Below are positions 1 through 10,491 of a stretch of DNA of 18,532 nt, piece by piece (position 1 is the first letter of the stretch; the number at the start of each line of letters is the position of its first letter). The position numbers and the translations under genes were made by a program. Location of the stretch: NCBI GenBank assembly GCA_036939355.1, contig JALLAP010000983.1:1-18532 (forward strand). Direction: 5' to 3'. The notes beneath the pieces are model-generated. The model saw only the letters and a list, made by a program, of their open reading frames with translations, did no database searches and was not told the DNA's origin. This DNA comes from Thalassiosira profunda (Eukaryota; Bacillariophyta; Thalassiosirophyceae; Thalassiosirales; Thalassiosiraceae).

Positions 1-676
1 AGGGTTTCAAGAAGACGGTCGAACCCGCCGATTATCACACGGTGGGATTCAACCATCGGGCGGTGCTGCCGTTGGCGGGACAGGTCATCGAGGCCGCACA
101 GAGTGGAGCGCTGTCCCGGATCGTGTTGATTGGAGGTTGCGACGGATCGCAGTTCGACCGAAATTACTTTACTGATTTGGCGGAGGAGCTGCCAGAGGAC
201 TCGCTGATCTTGACGCTCGGATGTGCAAAAAACCGCTTCATTCGCAGCAAAAAGCTGCAAGGAGCCACACTTGCCAATGGAATGCCGAGGCTGCTCGATA
301 TGGGGCAATGCAACGACTCCTACAGCGCGGTGGTGGTGGCCACGGAGCTTGCAAAGGCTTTGGATTGCGGGGTCAACGATTTGCCGCTGTCGGTAAGAGC
401 TCCACTTCTGTTTGGTCCTCATCTTGTCTCAAGGCACAACTCATATCTTCTTTCTTCGGTCGGTGACATTCACAGCTGGCACTAAGCCATCTCGAGCAGA
501 AGGCCGCAGCAGTTTTGTTGACGTTGCTGAATATGGGAGTGAAGAACATTCGGCTCGGTCCGAGTCTTCCGGCATATGTGACGCCGAATGTGCTGAATGT
601 CCTGGTTGAGAACTACAATCTGATGCCCACGGGAGATGCACTGGACGATGCACAGAAGATTATGGCGGGACAGTAA
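1..676 (+). CDS. hcp: Hybrid cluster protein (Hcp, hydroxylamine reductase family), C-terminal part
   Basis: Partial gene; its 5' end lies outside the window. Exons are <1..392 (codons start at base 3) and 476..676, joined across a phase-0 GTAAGA...TTCACAG intron of 83 bp, giving 196 visible residues and a TAA stop. Hcp carries a [4Fe-2O-2S] hybrid cluster and acts in nitric oxide or hydroxylamine chemistry and protein S-nitrosylation (family knowledge). The visible part holds the expected C-terminal cluster ligands: Cys in GGCDG (138-140), Cys in LTLGCAKNRF (222-224), Cys in GQCND (309-311) and Glu in LEQKA (494-496). The motifs NDLPLS before the intron and LGPSLPA after it are also typical. 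The family's usual SWFEQKA reads SHLEQKA here. The upstream His/Glu/Cys ligands are outside the window, so completeness cannot be judged. Cytosolic or plastid location is unknown. Confidence 0.95.
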
Positions 677-1201
677 CTTCTGAATTGGGGGTATCAATGC
701 AAATACCGAAGGATCTAGAACCGAAGGATCTCAATAGATGCGGAACATAGCAACGCAGGGAACATCAAAGGTAGAGGGAATGATAGGTGTGGAATAATAA
801 TAGCAATGTAGGGCAAGCCAGTCTCCTTCCACATGAATTCACTCCATCCTCTGCAGTGGCCTCCTCGCTCTCCGCTTGGCCCTGATCCTGCTGTGTGCCA
901 GAAAGCCGACCGACCTGAGGTTGAAAAAAGTATCTTGGCGATTTGGTGTTCTTTGGCGATGACAGGTGAGATGAGAACTCCTCCTCCTCCTCGCTCGAGA
1001 GCGGGCGGACGAAAGCAAGAGCAACCAAGAAGGTGGGAGAGAGCAGAGAGCTCATACAATAGACGGCAACGGAGACGCATCGAAGCAAAGAGCAGCGACA
1101 GCAAGCATTCGATAGAGCAAGCACCAACGCGGATCGAAAGGAACAACCGAAGAGCACATCGACGAAGTTCAATCGGCAACGAAAGGAAAGAAATAGAAAC
1201 C
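677..1201. other. Intergenic region with hcp 3' flank and a purine-rich leader
   Basis: No convincing gene is seen from the hcp stop to base 1201. Just after hcp, the 12-mer ACCGAAGGATCT occurs twice (705-716 and 720-731). A CTC-rich run sits near 978-992. From about 1010 to 1201 the plus strand is strongly A/G-rich and ends directly before the ATG at 1202, which is how a 5' untranslated leader would look. Open frames here on both strands have no recognisable domain. Confidence 0.5.
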
Positions 1202-1459
1202 ATGACGTTCAATCCACCCCCCAAACATGCAACGCCCAAGCAGCCCAAGAACTATGCCTCGAACCATGCTCACGCGCAGACAATTCCGAAACCCAAGGTG
1301 ATGTGTGTTTGTCGTATCATATCTTTATTGCTATTGCCGACACATCTTATGCTCACATCATATGATCTCAAGTTCGTCGCTCACAAGGCGCCGACGAGCG
1401 GGAAGAAGGAGAAGGCGCCCAAAAGCAGTGACCGCCTTGGCGGAAATCACATGGCGTAG
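1202..1459 (+). CDS. Possible small basic Pro/Lys/His-rich protein, one intron
   Basis: Proposed exons are 1202..1297 and 1373..1459, giving a 60-residue protein. The start ATG has an AAACC context and follows a purine-rich leader. The proposed 75-bp intron begins GTGATG, ends ATCTCAAG and is visibly T-rich, while the flanking exons are A/C/G-rich with many Pro, Lys, His and Asn codons. The intron is a multiple of three with no in-frame stop, so an unspliced 85-residue product is also possible; the intron would then encode a hydrophobic stretch. I recognise no family and assign no function. The case rests on composition, splice signals and start context only. It could be non-coding sequence. 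Confidence 0.35.
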   Translation: MTFNPPPKHATPKQPKNYASNHAHAQTIPKPKVMCVCRIISLLLLPTHLMLTSYDLKFVAHKAPTSGKKEKAPKSSDRLGGNHMA

Positions 1460-1704
1460 ACCATAGGGCTGGGTATGTGTAGAATCGGGCCCAGTTATGT
1501 ATAAAGGACGAAAGATAGAGCTGGCGCCGGTATCTTGCAATCTTGAGCTTGACTGGTTGGTTGTTGGAGAATGAGCATAAGATAGGAGAGGAACTCTCTC
1601 TCTCAATCTCTCCTTTCTGGGGGCAGGCAGTGTGCCTTTCCTTACCTCCTCTGATGATTACATGCGGCCACCCTGTTGTTGTTGATGTTGTACAATCAAA
1701 ACAG
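1460..1704. other. Convergent 3' region
   Basis: This stretch lies between the stop of the possible small plus-strand gene and the stop of the minus-strand TULIP-PqiA gene. It probably holds both 3' untranslated ends. I see no repeat, RNA gene or strong hairpin in it. Confidence 0.4.
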
Positions 1705-4700
1705 CTAGATTACAGAGACAATTTTGCTCCATTCTGCCCAATAGCTATTGGAGGTGTGCGGCTCCTCGTCCTCCGCCACATTCTCGAAATCGATTTCGTA
1801 CTCGCTGTGCGGCCCAAACGACACCTCCTCGAACATAAAGTTACCCAAGCGTGGCCGTGCCCTCAGCCTCGAAACAAACGTATGCTCTCGGACGCAATCC
1901 CTCACAATTTTGTTCTCGTCCTCCGAGGCATCGGGCCGGTCCTCCCTCTCCACGCGCTCCCAAAGAGCGTGGTGGGCAAATCTGTGAAGGCTCGATACCA
2001 ACAGGGAGTTGAGGAATACGCCAATGATAAGAACTGCCGAGCTTCCGCCGAGGCTGGATTTAACGTCAAAGCAGTACCTGAGGTCATCTCCCTCGCCGCC
2101 AGACCAGCCCGAGAGAATTTGGTTGAGGAGAGAGCAGTGCTCTCCCACCATGGATTCAGAGAAGGGAGATATCTCGATGAGCGATGCTCTGAAGAGAGTG
2201 GGAGGAGAAAAGGATGGATTAGATGAGCAGGCTGAGGCAATCTCAACAAGCAATGAGCAGCAGATTGACTCACATGATGGCAATGAGGAAGACCTCGATT
2301 GCACTCCATGCGTTGGATATCTCTGCAACGACAAAGACCTTCTGCTGCTGCTTCAGCTGCAGAGGCACCAAGAACAGCACAAAGAGCGACAGGAGGCACA
2401 CCAACGGCATCACCAGCGCGAAGAAGAAGTACAGCGTCTGGATATAGTAAATCCCGAAGCTCGACGGGTCCTGCACGCTGTACGGAATGTGCTCGCCGAT
2501 GCTCACGAGGGAGAACGACCGGACCCGGTCGTCTCCGAGAGCAGTCCCGGCCACGCCGTTGAACTTGAAGTGAAAACTCTTCAAGCCCACACCGACGCAG
2601 ATCAGCACCAGGGCGAGGAACATCGTGAACAGCAGCGTTCTCCGGAATCGTTTCGTCAGCTTCACAAGTCCCCGCCCATGCTTGTCATCGAAAATGTGCC
2701 TCGACAGCGACTCGTACCGGCCAGAGTAGATGGGAACTGACGGCAGCATCGTCCTTCTGTGAAGAAAGAGCATGTAGTGACCGCTGACAAGGGAGAGGAT
2801 CGTGGCGAACAAGAAGCAATAGAAGCCACTTTTCGGTGTCACATAGACGTTCAGCGACCCCACATCTTCCACTTCCAGGTTATAGCGAAACGCCACCATC
2901 ATGAGAATGAGAACGAACATATCGATCAGACTGAACTTTCCCAGACTGTCGATGAGGTAGAGAATCTTCTCGCGCTTGACCGGTGGCAGCCTCTGATTGC
3001 CTGCAATCCACGCTACCATCAACAGAACCAGCTTCACGTAGGGCCAAATGCCACTGCAGAACAATATGAGCAGCATCAGAAGGTACACCCCCGCGTTGGC
3101 CATCTCCCTCATCGTCGAGCCCAGACTGAACTCGTAAATGTTTACGAGGGATGTCAGATTGCTGCCGTTGGACCGCGTGACGAGAAGGTCCACCGATGCT
3201 CCGATAGACAGGTTCGAGGCGAGAAACAGGGCGAATGCCAACGCTAGGATGGCTGGAAAGCCATACTTCACCCAAGGATGAATCGAAGGATGATACATGA
3301 GGGAGGATGAGCTCGCCAATGGAAATTTGCGTGGCGTTTCGACTTCGAGCTTCTTGTTTGGCTCGTCCTCCAGCAATGGCTCGCGAAGGCTGGGGAGAAT
3401 GAGAGAGATGCAGTTCAGATTGCTGTATCAGGCAGCAATACACATACATCACATCATGGCATTCTCACCTGGACTCTTGCTCGTCCTTGTCGCCATTAGC
3501 AGAGTTTCTCAGTACATTCTCTCCGTTGAACCCTCGTAAAAACAGCCAGGCATTGCCAGCAACAAAGGCCAGAACAATCAGAAAGGTCCACAACCCCGCC
3601 GCGCCTGTCGAGCGCTTGACATCTAAGTTTCTGTGAGGATTCGCCGGTGTTTGGCACACGTTCGATGCTTCGTCGAGCTGCATCCTAAATTTGTCGCCCA
3701 GCGCCTCTTGGAGAAGCACTGCCCCCTTCCCCATCAATGCCGACATAACCTCTGCCAGCTCTGTCGAGTTGTCTGTCTTGTACGAGAGGGAGCGAGGACC
3801 GCCACTTTGGCTGTTCAAGCTGACATCAACCGTGACCTCAATCGCTTCCACTGTCGCATTGAGCCCGAAGAAATCGTAGCTCGTGATAGGCACCGACAAG
3901 CATTGAGGGTTTGCCAACAAGTCGCTGATCAGCAAAAAAGGCAGCCAGTTCATGTCAAACTTGATCTCGGCGCCGCCCTCCAACTGCAAGAACTTCATGC
4001 TCGTGTGCACGTTCACATTCCCCAAGTAGCCCTCCTCTTTGTGCGCAAGATTCATCCCAAAAGAAACTGACGTCGTTTTGCAATCCTTGGCATCAAGGGC
4101 AGCGTCGCACATCCCAAAGCCAAATCTGTTCGTCAAATGATAGTGATCAATCTCTGGCTTGAGAAGCTCGAGCTCGGAAACGCTGTCCATGTGCTCCAGA
4201 TGGAGATCGTGCAACACGAGCTCTAATTCTCCCAGGCTAAGGTTGAAAAAGTGTCCTCTGATCAATTGATTTGTTTCCAGGTTGCCAACGACACATCCTA
4301 TGAACGCATTCACTGCAGAAATTGCACTCTCGTCATTGACGACCTCGTTGATTAAAGCCACTGCTTTGTTGCTGTCGAGTCGAAGGGGGCGCTCCGTCCT
4401 GTTCTTGGGTATGTCCACATTGACGCAGTGGAGTGGCATCTTTTTCGTGTCGGAAATGAGGTTGGCCAATCCGTCGTTCAGCATATTCCTCACAGGCGTT
4501 TGGATGATCGCTGCCACTGCCTCCGTCGTTGTTGCCGGGTACTCGACCAATATCAGGTGCAGCACCCAATTTACCAGCTGGTCGATGTCACCCTCCAGAC
4601 TTGTCCCACTGCCAGCTTCGTACGCTGGAATGATGGGCGATAGATGCATAGAGTCGATGTTCATTCGTCCCTCCAAGTCACGGATTGCAACGGACGACAA

Positions 4701-6251
4701 AGCTTCGATGACACATGTCAGAGTGTTGCGCTGGTCTTCGAACAAGTCATACGACCCATAGAGGAAGCTCCCAACAGTCAATTTGCTGAAAATCTCCCTG
4801 TCCAGCTCCCACGCAGACGAGCCCATCAGGTTCACACTGGACGTGTTGAAATGCACCTCGAACGTTTCGTTGAGCGCATCTCCCTGAAAAATGGCCCCGT
4901 TGGCCGGTCTCACTTCCAAATCGACGAGAACGCTAACATTGAACCCGGCCTCCGAATCGATGGTCGACAGCAGCAAATTCTGTCCCTCGGGACGGAACAG
5001 CGCCAGGTCCGTCAGGTTATTGATCCCATGCACTTTCAGCTTGTGAATGGCCAGCGTGACGTTGCCGTAGTGCGGAACGACGAATGTGTGGTTGTGGTGA
5101 AAGTTGAGAAACTTGTCGGGGATTGGAACTTCCACCGCCCCGCTCCCCTTCGTGAGGGAGTTCACCAGCCCGTTGATGCCTTTGAAGAAGAAGCCGCAGT
5201 CCTCGCAATCGTCCGTCGCCATGGGGTATTTGGACGCGAAGTGCTCTCGGGAATGCCAAGTGGTTAGCTTTTGCATCAGCTTCAGGAGGACGCCCTCGTG
5301 GATGTGACGCTCGAAAACGTCATTGATGCCCAATAGCGTGCGTTTGAGGAACGGCATGTCCTTGTCCCAGGTCACCATTTCCGCATTCCTCGCAAGGTGT
5401 CCGCCGTGCGGCTTTGCTGTGTCGCCAAGCAATTGCTGCCCCAATTGAAGCGGAGCTGTCTCCCTCGCATCGTCCAATATCAACCGGCCCAAATAATCCC
5501 TCGCGTCGTGCAATCCCCTATTCAGCACCGCCTCCCCATTTTTCTTGATCAAGGAGCACACATTTTCGTTCATCGACGCCGTCACCGCCTTGGCAATCGT
5601 GCCCGAAAACAGAGAAATGACTTTGGCCGAGAGGGAGCCGGTGAACTGCACATTCTTCACCAGAAAGTTGGGCCGGCATGCCGCCACTGTGGCAGTTGTG
5701 GGAAAGGGCAGGGACGCCTTGTCGTCTTCCGGATCGGTGGCGTTTCGGGTGCTGTTTGTCGATTGTTTGGGCTCCCCCAACGGCTTGGAGGCTAAATCCA
5801 CCATCAAATGGAGGCTCGGTCCTCCCACGTCGGTGGACAGGGACGCCACCACGTTCCCCGAGGCGCCGAGAGAGCCAATCGCATACCTCCCCGTGCACGT
5901 GGCCGACATTCCCGTGACATCCACCTGCACCGACGGGTGTGGGGCACTCTCAGAAGAGCGGGCCGAGCTGGACGTCAATGAGTCAACCTCGAACTGGGTG
6001 CACGACAAATCTTGGATGGCAATCTGCAGCATCTGCTCCCGAAATTGCTCGTCGGGCAAGGCGACCTTGGCGCGCCACAGCCAGCACACCAGGGCTTTGT
6101 AGCGGCCGCGGTTGGAGCCGGGAGCGCAGTCGGGGGCGGCCGCGACGCGGTGGTTCGGTGGGAACGCGAACGATGCCAGGAGGAGGAGGACCCAACGCCA
6201 TCTTCTGCTGTGGGAGGACGCCGCCGCCGACGGCAAAGCCCGGGCAACCAT
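1705..6251 (-). CDS. TULIP/BPI-like ectodomain fused to a PqiA-like multipass membrane domain
   Basis: Exons on the minus strand: 6251..3469, 3389..2274, 2188..1705. Introns are 79 bp (GTGAGA...CCCCAG) and 85 bp (GTGAGT...CTTCAG), and together they keep one frame of 1,460 residues. The N-terminus has Arg residues followed by a hydrophobic signal segment (about 20-35). The next ~840 residues look extracytoplasmic, with many N-x-S/T sequons. They contain two related blocks, each with an amphipathic strand pattern followed by L(F/L)(R/K)PE, resembling BPI/LBP-type lipid-binding (TULIP) domains; this assignment is from pattern only. A membrane segment follows at about 886-908, then roughly eight more in exons 2-3. 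The two PqiA-type signatures are SLIDMFVLILMM (near 1081) and NAWSAIEVFLIAI (near 1287). Bacterial PqiA works with MCE proteins in lipid traffic between membranes. A role in lipid handling at an outer or endomembrane surface is inference. The C-terminal ~100 residues are polar and acidic, probably cytosolic. Confidence 0.8.
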
Positions 6252-6567
6252 GTAATAATTGTTCGCGGCGATGAAGTGGAGCGGGATATGTGCAGGGCGA
6301 GGCTCGGGGTTGTTGGCCTTGATGATTGTTTGGGAGGTAGGAGGCGCCGCGCTGTTCTTTGTTTGTGTCTGATTGAATCGAGTTGATGAACGAAGCGAAG
6401 ATAGAAGGGGAGGGATACTCTACATAGATACGTACGTACGTACGTACGCGTGTGAAGAGGGGAAGGTGGGCAAAGAAGAGACCGACCGAACCCAAGCGGA
6501 GAGGCACAGCGGGTCAACATCTTGCACTTCATTGTAGTTGGGCTGGCCTCAAGATCGCCAAATGGCG
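6252..6567. promoter_or_regulatory. Upstream region of the TULIP-PqiA gene
   Basis: This 316-bp gap separates the PPR-gene stop (6568) from the TULIP-PqiA start (6251), both on the minus strand. It should hold the 3' end of the former and the promoter and leader of the latter. The only distinct element is the TACG tandem repeat described separately. No small gene is evident. Confidence 0.45.
6429..6448. repeat. (TACG)5 microsatellite, self-complementary
   Basis: Five perfect TACG units occupy 6429-6448. The run is its own reverse complement and so contains four overlapping TACGTA hexamers. It lies about 180-200 bp upstream of the TULIP-PqiA start codon. It could be a simple microsatellite or a cluster of ACGT-core (bZIP A-box type) sites. 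Confidence 0.85.
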
Positions 6568-9500
6568 CTACCGAAAGTCTCGCGCCGCCGATTGCTTGGC
6601 AACATTCCGTTTCCAACTCGACGGGATGTCCGCGGCCCCGGGCAACCTGTCGTACAGCTCGGGCTGCACGTTCTCCAGCGCCTCCAACACCGCCCTGTCC
6701 AGCTGTCCGGCCCGACAGCACGCTTCGAAGATGTTGGCCGCGATGGGGCGGCGCTTCGCATCGTCCGCCACCAAGGCCTTGGCGGCGTTGAGCAGGGAGC
6801 GGTACGTCAGGCAAGACGGACCGAGGTATTTTTCCGACTGCAAGTCCGCCATGCATTCCAGCAGGACTTTTAGCGCCCGTTGCTTGTCCTCGCGGCCACC
6901 CCATGTGTAGCCGCAAGCTTTGATGATGGAGGTCATCTGTAAACGACGCATAGATGAGATTTGTTGAACAGGGGCATGTGATATCATTCTGCATGCACTC
7001 ACAATGACATTGTTCGGCCGGGACTCCAGGTTCCCCTTGAGATATTGCTGCTTCATGCGCTGATAGATATCCCACGCCCGCCCCGCCTTGTTGGGCGCCT
7101 TGCTCCTCGCCCAGGCATCGATGGCCGCCGCGTACACGTAGGCATCCGGCTTGAAGTCCAAGTCACCCTCGTCCTCGCACTTCCGTTCCATCAGATGGAT
7201 GATGTTTTCGGCTTCCTGGCCGGCCTCCGGTCGATTGCTGCTGCGCCAACAGTTGATCAGCGCCGTGTAAGTCACTTTGTTCGGCTTGGCGCTCGCGTCC
7301 CCCTCGTCGTACAGCGCTTCCATTCGATTCAACCACTTTTGGGCGCGTTCGACGGCGAAATCGAGGCCAGAATGAGACAGCACTTGTATCACAGTTGTGA
7401 AGGCATGCGCGTCGGGCCGAATTGCGTCGTCCTGCAACTGATTGGAGCGGTCTTGCATGCGCTGGATCAAGACCTCTGCCAGTGTGACTCTATCGGGCAC
7501 CCGCGATCGAGCAATCGAACGGAGCAAGTTAGTGTAGGCGTAGCGGTTGGGTGCCGTTTCGACCTCGCCAGCGTCGAAACTTCTCTCCATCTGATCCAGC
7601 AGCCGCAACGCCTGGCGCAAAGAAGAATCGTCTATGGACCTTGCTTTTGATACAGCATCAATAACACCGCCATAAAGCATGCCATCGGGCCGAAATGCCT
7701 CGTCTTCTGTCTCCTTGTACAACGTCTCCACCTCTTCAAAGAGCTCCACGACCCTCGCAGCGCTATTGAACTTCTTCGAGCCCCCGTACGCAGAGATGCA
7801 CGCAGTGTAAATGGCGACAGTAGGCTTCACGCTTTTGTCGGTGGCATACTTCTCCTTCACCAGCTGCAATATTGCCTCGGCCTGTTTTGGGTCTGAATCG
7901 CCCTTCTTGCCCCCTTTCTGTGAGTGGGCCCGGATGGCGGCAAGGTAGTGCTTCTCGCGAGGCTTTACTCCAAATTGCTGCATCCGTTGAAAAATAGCCT
8001 CTGCCTGAGACGTCGAGTCATTGGATCCGCTCTTGGCGATAGTTTTCAGGATCAATGCGAAAGTGAAGGCGTCCGGTCGAGCAATCGCGCCCCCGCTTTC
8101 CCGGTACCAGTACTCCATCTGATCGAGCAGCTTCNGTGAAGGCGTCCGGTCGAGCAATCGCGCCCCCGCTTTCCCGGTACCAGTACTCCATCTGATCGAG
8201 CAGCTTCAACGACCGTTTGACCGCCCCCTCCCCTCCTCTGAAGACTTTTGAGTTGAGCCGAAAGGCAAAGTTGTACATTTTCGCCACAGACTCGTGGGAA
8301 GTGAAGCGGATGGAGCCCCGTCGATAGCCTTCCATTGTTCTTTGAAGCAGTTCGTCGATGGCGTTGACGGCGAAGTGATAATCGTGCTGCCGATAAATTG
8401 CGGGCCAGCTGAGGACCTGGCTCCAGGCCCACATAACCGCCACGTGCGCCGAGCCATCGAGCTCCAACGAGTGTTTCACTTCTAGTTCTTTGAGGAGGCT
8501 TTCGGCCATCAAATGGGGCAAAACATCGAGGCCGCCCATTGTAGCATTTGACTCAGGCGTGGAATAGCTCTGTTGACGAATATGAGATGTTTGGAATCAA
8601 TAGACACTGGAAGCACACCTTGTAGCATCTACTCACCCTGCGCACGCATTCGCTCCAACACTGGATGAGAGCCTGGTAATGGTCTGGCGTCGGGCGAGGG
8701 AACAGAAATTCAACCTCCATTGGGGGCTTCTGCGATCGACTTGCCAAGCGCTGAAATATTGCGTCCGACGCCGCAGCGTTGTCGAGGGCGCGGTCAAGGC
8801 CATCAAAAGCAGGCCCTCTTTCCTTTGATAGGATCAACCCGGACAGGAGGGCGCTAGCGTATGATTCTTCCATCCTGCTTTGAATGTCGTCTACGACATC
8901 TCGAGCGCCATCGTCGCTCAGCCCAGACTTGACAATGGAATCGGCAATCTGTTGCGAATGAGCGTCAACGAAGCGTTCCAACTTCGACAACATCTTCTCC
9001 GCGGTAGCCTCCTCATCGTCCAGTGGTATTCTAGCAACGGTGGCCAGCACATCGGCGTACGCTCCAATGGCACCGTGCCACTGCGCGAGCGACAGATCCT
9101 TCCCAGATGCCTCTCCTCCCTCCCCCCGCTCCTCGTCCAAACACGCCTCCATCCGCTCGAACGCGCCCACCAGTCCCTCGGCGAGGTCCCGCTCCAACGA
9201 CCACTTTGTCTCGTCGCGCCGAAACCGCCTCCGCCCCTGGGAATCCAGCAGCGTGTTCCGCACCGCCGCGATCGTCAGCGAGTACACTTCGGAATCTGGC
9301 TTGAGCACCAAGTCCCCGGCCGTGTGCACGTTGGCCAACAGCGCCGCGAGGCTGAGCGCCTTTTCCCCGGGGGACCCACCCTCTCCCTCGCCGTCTCTCG
9401 CGGGGGCATACGACGAACACGACTGGCGGTGCGCCCGGAGGACGGTTTTATAAGCCCCGATGGACGGCATGTGGTCGAAATCTCCCCCAAAGCGTTCGCC

Positions 9501-10340
9501 GTACCGCTCGATGATGTCCTCGCAGCGGTCGCCGCTGGCAGACGAAAAGGCGCGCGACCACGCCTGCATGGCCAGCTGGTACGCTGCCACCTCCGTGGCG
9601 GGGTCCAGGGCCATCCCTCCCCCGAGGAGGTGGGCCAGCAGGCGCTCGGCCATCTCGGCGGCGTGGCAGGTGGTGGACGTCATGAACTCCGACGGGGGGT
9701 ATTGTGGGTTTCTCCGGCGAAAGTCGCTCAATTCGCGTAATTCCGCGGATACGCTCGCCGAGAAGGCGTTCCACTGTTGCATCATTCCCAGCGCCTCCCC
9801 CACGCCGCCCTGATTTGCAATCGAAGAGCCCAACATCTTTTCCGTCGACGACGCTAGCCGGCCGAGCTCTTCCTCCTTTGTCCGATGCCACTCCTGCAAC
9901 TGGCTCTCCTCGCTGCCCTCGTCAAAATAATGGCCGAAGTAGTGCTCGTTCTCGGCGTCGCGGTCGGGATCGCCGTGTTCTTCCGGCCACCCCTCCTCGG
10001 GATGGTCCATCTCGTCGGTAGATAGTGCACCCGCCGCCGGATGATAATTACTGCCAGGAGCAGAGCGTCCCTCGTTTTCCTGGCCACGGCGGTCGAGGAA
10101 ACCGCCGAAGCCCGAGCCAGCCTCCTCCTCTCGCGGCCCTTCGCTGCACGCGATGGAGGTGGCGTGGAGGGGCCGGCGGATGGACGAGGTGCTGCCCCCG
10201 AGACGATGAGTGGGCGTGCACCGAGGCCATCGGCCGGCATCGGCGCCAGAGCCGGCGTCTAGGCCAAACGCCGCGGCCCGCCGCGCGCGGCCGGGGAGCC
10301 GGCGGGCGGAGGAGGCCCGGCGGGCGAGCTGGGCGAGCAT
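6568..10340 (-). CDS. PPR-like (pentatricopeptide repeat) organellar protein, frame broken by an assembly artefact
   Basis: Exons on the minus strand: 10340..8637, 8569..7003 and 6936..6568, with introns of 67 bp (GTGAGT...CAACAG) and 66 bp (GTGAGT...TTACAG). Exon 2 is interrupted by an N at 8135 between two identical 72-bp copies. Skipping 8063-8135 restores one frame of about 1,188 residues. I chose the ATG at 10340 because it opens with MLAQLARRASSARRLPGRAR, an Arg/Ala/Ser-rich presequence of mitochondrial or plastid type; the frame runs further upstream but would overlap the divergent proteasome gene. An acidic low-complexity stretch follows, then helical repeats. Successive RPDAFTF, KPTVAIYTACISAY, RPDGMLYGGVIDA, RPDAHAFTTVI, KPNKVTYTALINCW and KPDAYVYAAAIDAWARS segments mark degenerate PPR units with long insertions. 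PPR proteins bind organellar RNA; the target here is unknown. Confidence 0.85.
8063..8207. repeat. 72-bp exact direct duplication around a single N (assembly join)
   Basis: Bases 8063-8134 and 8136-8207 are identical over 72 bp, separated only by the N at 8135. The total excess of 73 bases shifts the frame of the PPR-like gene. Removing one copy plus the N gives a continuous reading frame through the segment reading SLKLLDQMEYWYRE. This is how two contigs look when their ends overlap but were joined with a placeholder instead of being merged. It should be read as an assembly error, not a biological repeat. Confidence 0.92.
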
Positions 10341-10491
10341 GGGGGGCCGTGGTGGAGCCGCGTCCTCTCGGCTGGTAAGTAGGTGGGCCGTGTTGCTGGC
10401 CGGCAGGTGTGGCTGAGCGACTGACGACTGGCTCGCGCAGGACTCTGCTCCACTCAAACTAGGTATCACGATCGATCGAGACATCAACGAC
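10341..10491. promoter_or_regulatory. Shared divergent 5' region of the PPR-like and proteasome genes
   Basis: Only 151 bp lie between the PPR-like start codon (minus strand, 10340) and the proteasome beta start (plus strand, 10492). Both promoters must sit here or overlap the neighbouring gene. The plus strand holds a good candidate intron (see 10375-10440), which suggests the proteasome transcript begins upstream of 10375 and overlaps the 5' end of the PPR-like gene in antisense. No TATA-like box is evident; the region is very GC-rich. Confidence 0.5.
10375..10440 (+). other. Candidate 66-bp 5' intron of the proteasome beta-1 gene
   Basis: It begins with the perfect donor GTAAGT and ends GCTCGCGCAG, with a branch-point-like CTGAC about 20 nt before the acceptor. 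Its length equals that of the shortest clear introns in the window (66-67 bp). Splicing would join a short upstream reading frame starting at the ATG at 10339 (12 codons) in phase 0 to 10441. That frame runs without a stop into the ATG at 10492. The intron could equally lie in the 5' untranslated leader. Confidence 0.5.

Noticed and set aside
715..1248. 177-codon minus-strand frame between hcp and the small gene
   Set aside because: Cys/Leu/Ser-rich translation with no domain; it is antisense to a purine-rich stretch that looks like an untranslated leader.
4644..5267. 207-codon plus-strand frame inside the TULIP-PqiA gene
   Set aside because: Antisense shadow of a well-supported exon, without recognisable domains.
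5975..7075. 366-codon minus-strand frame overlapping the TULIP-PqiA start and the PPR-gene end
   Set aside because: It spans two better supported genes in another frame and reads through intergenic sequence; the composition is Arg/Pro/Ser noise.
8063..8207. A genuine tandem duplication or pseudogenising frameshift in the PPR-like gene
   Set aside because: The copies are exactly identical and separated only by an N, and removing one restores the frame; an assembly join explains it fully.
8880..9740. 286-codon plus-strand frame inside the PPR-like gene
   Set aside because: Antisense shadow; the minus strand carries the coherent repeat protein with splice sites in phase.
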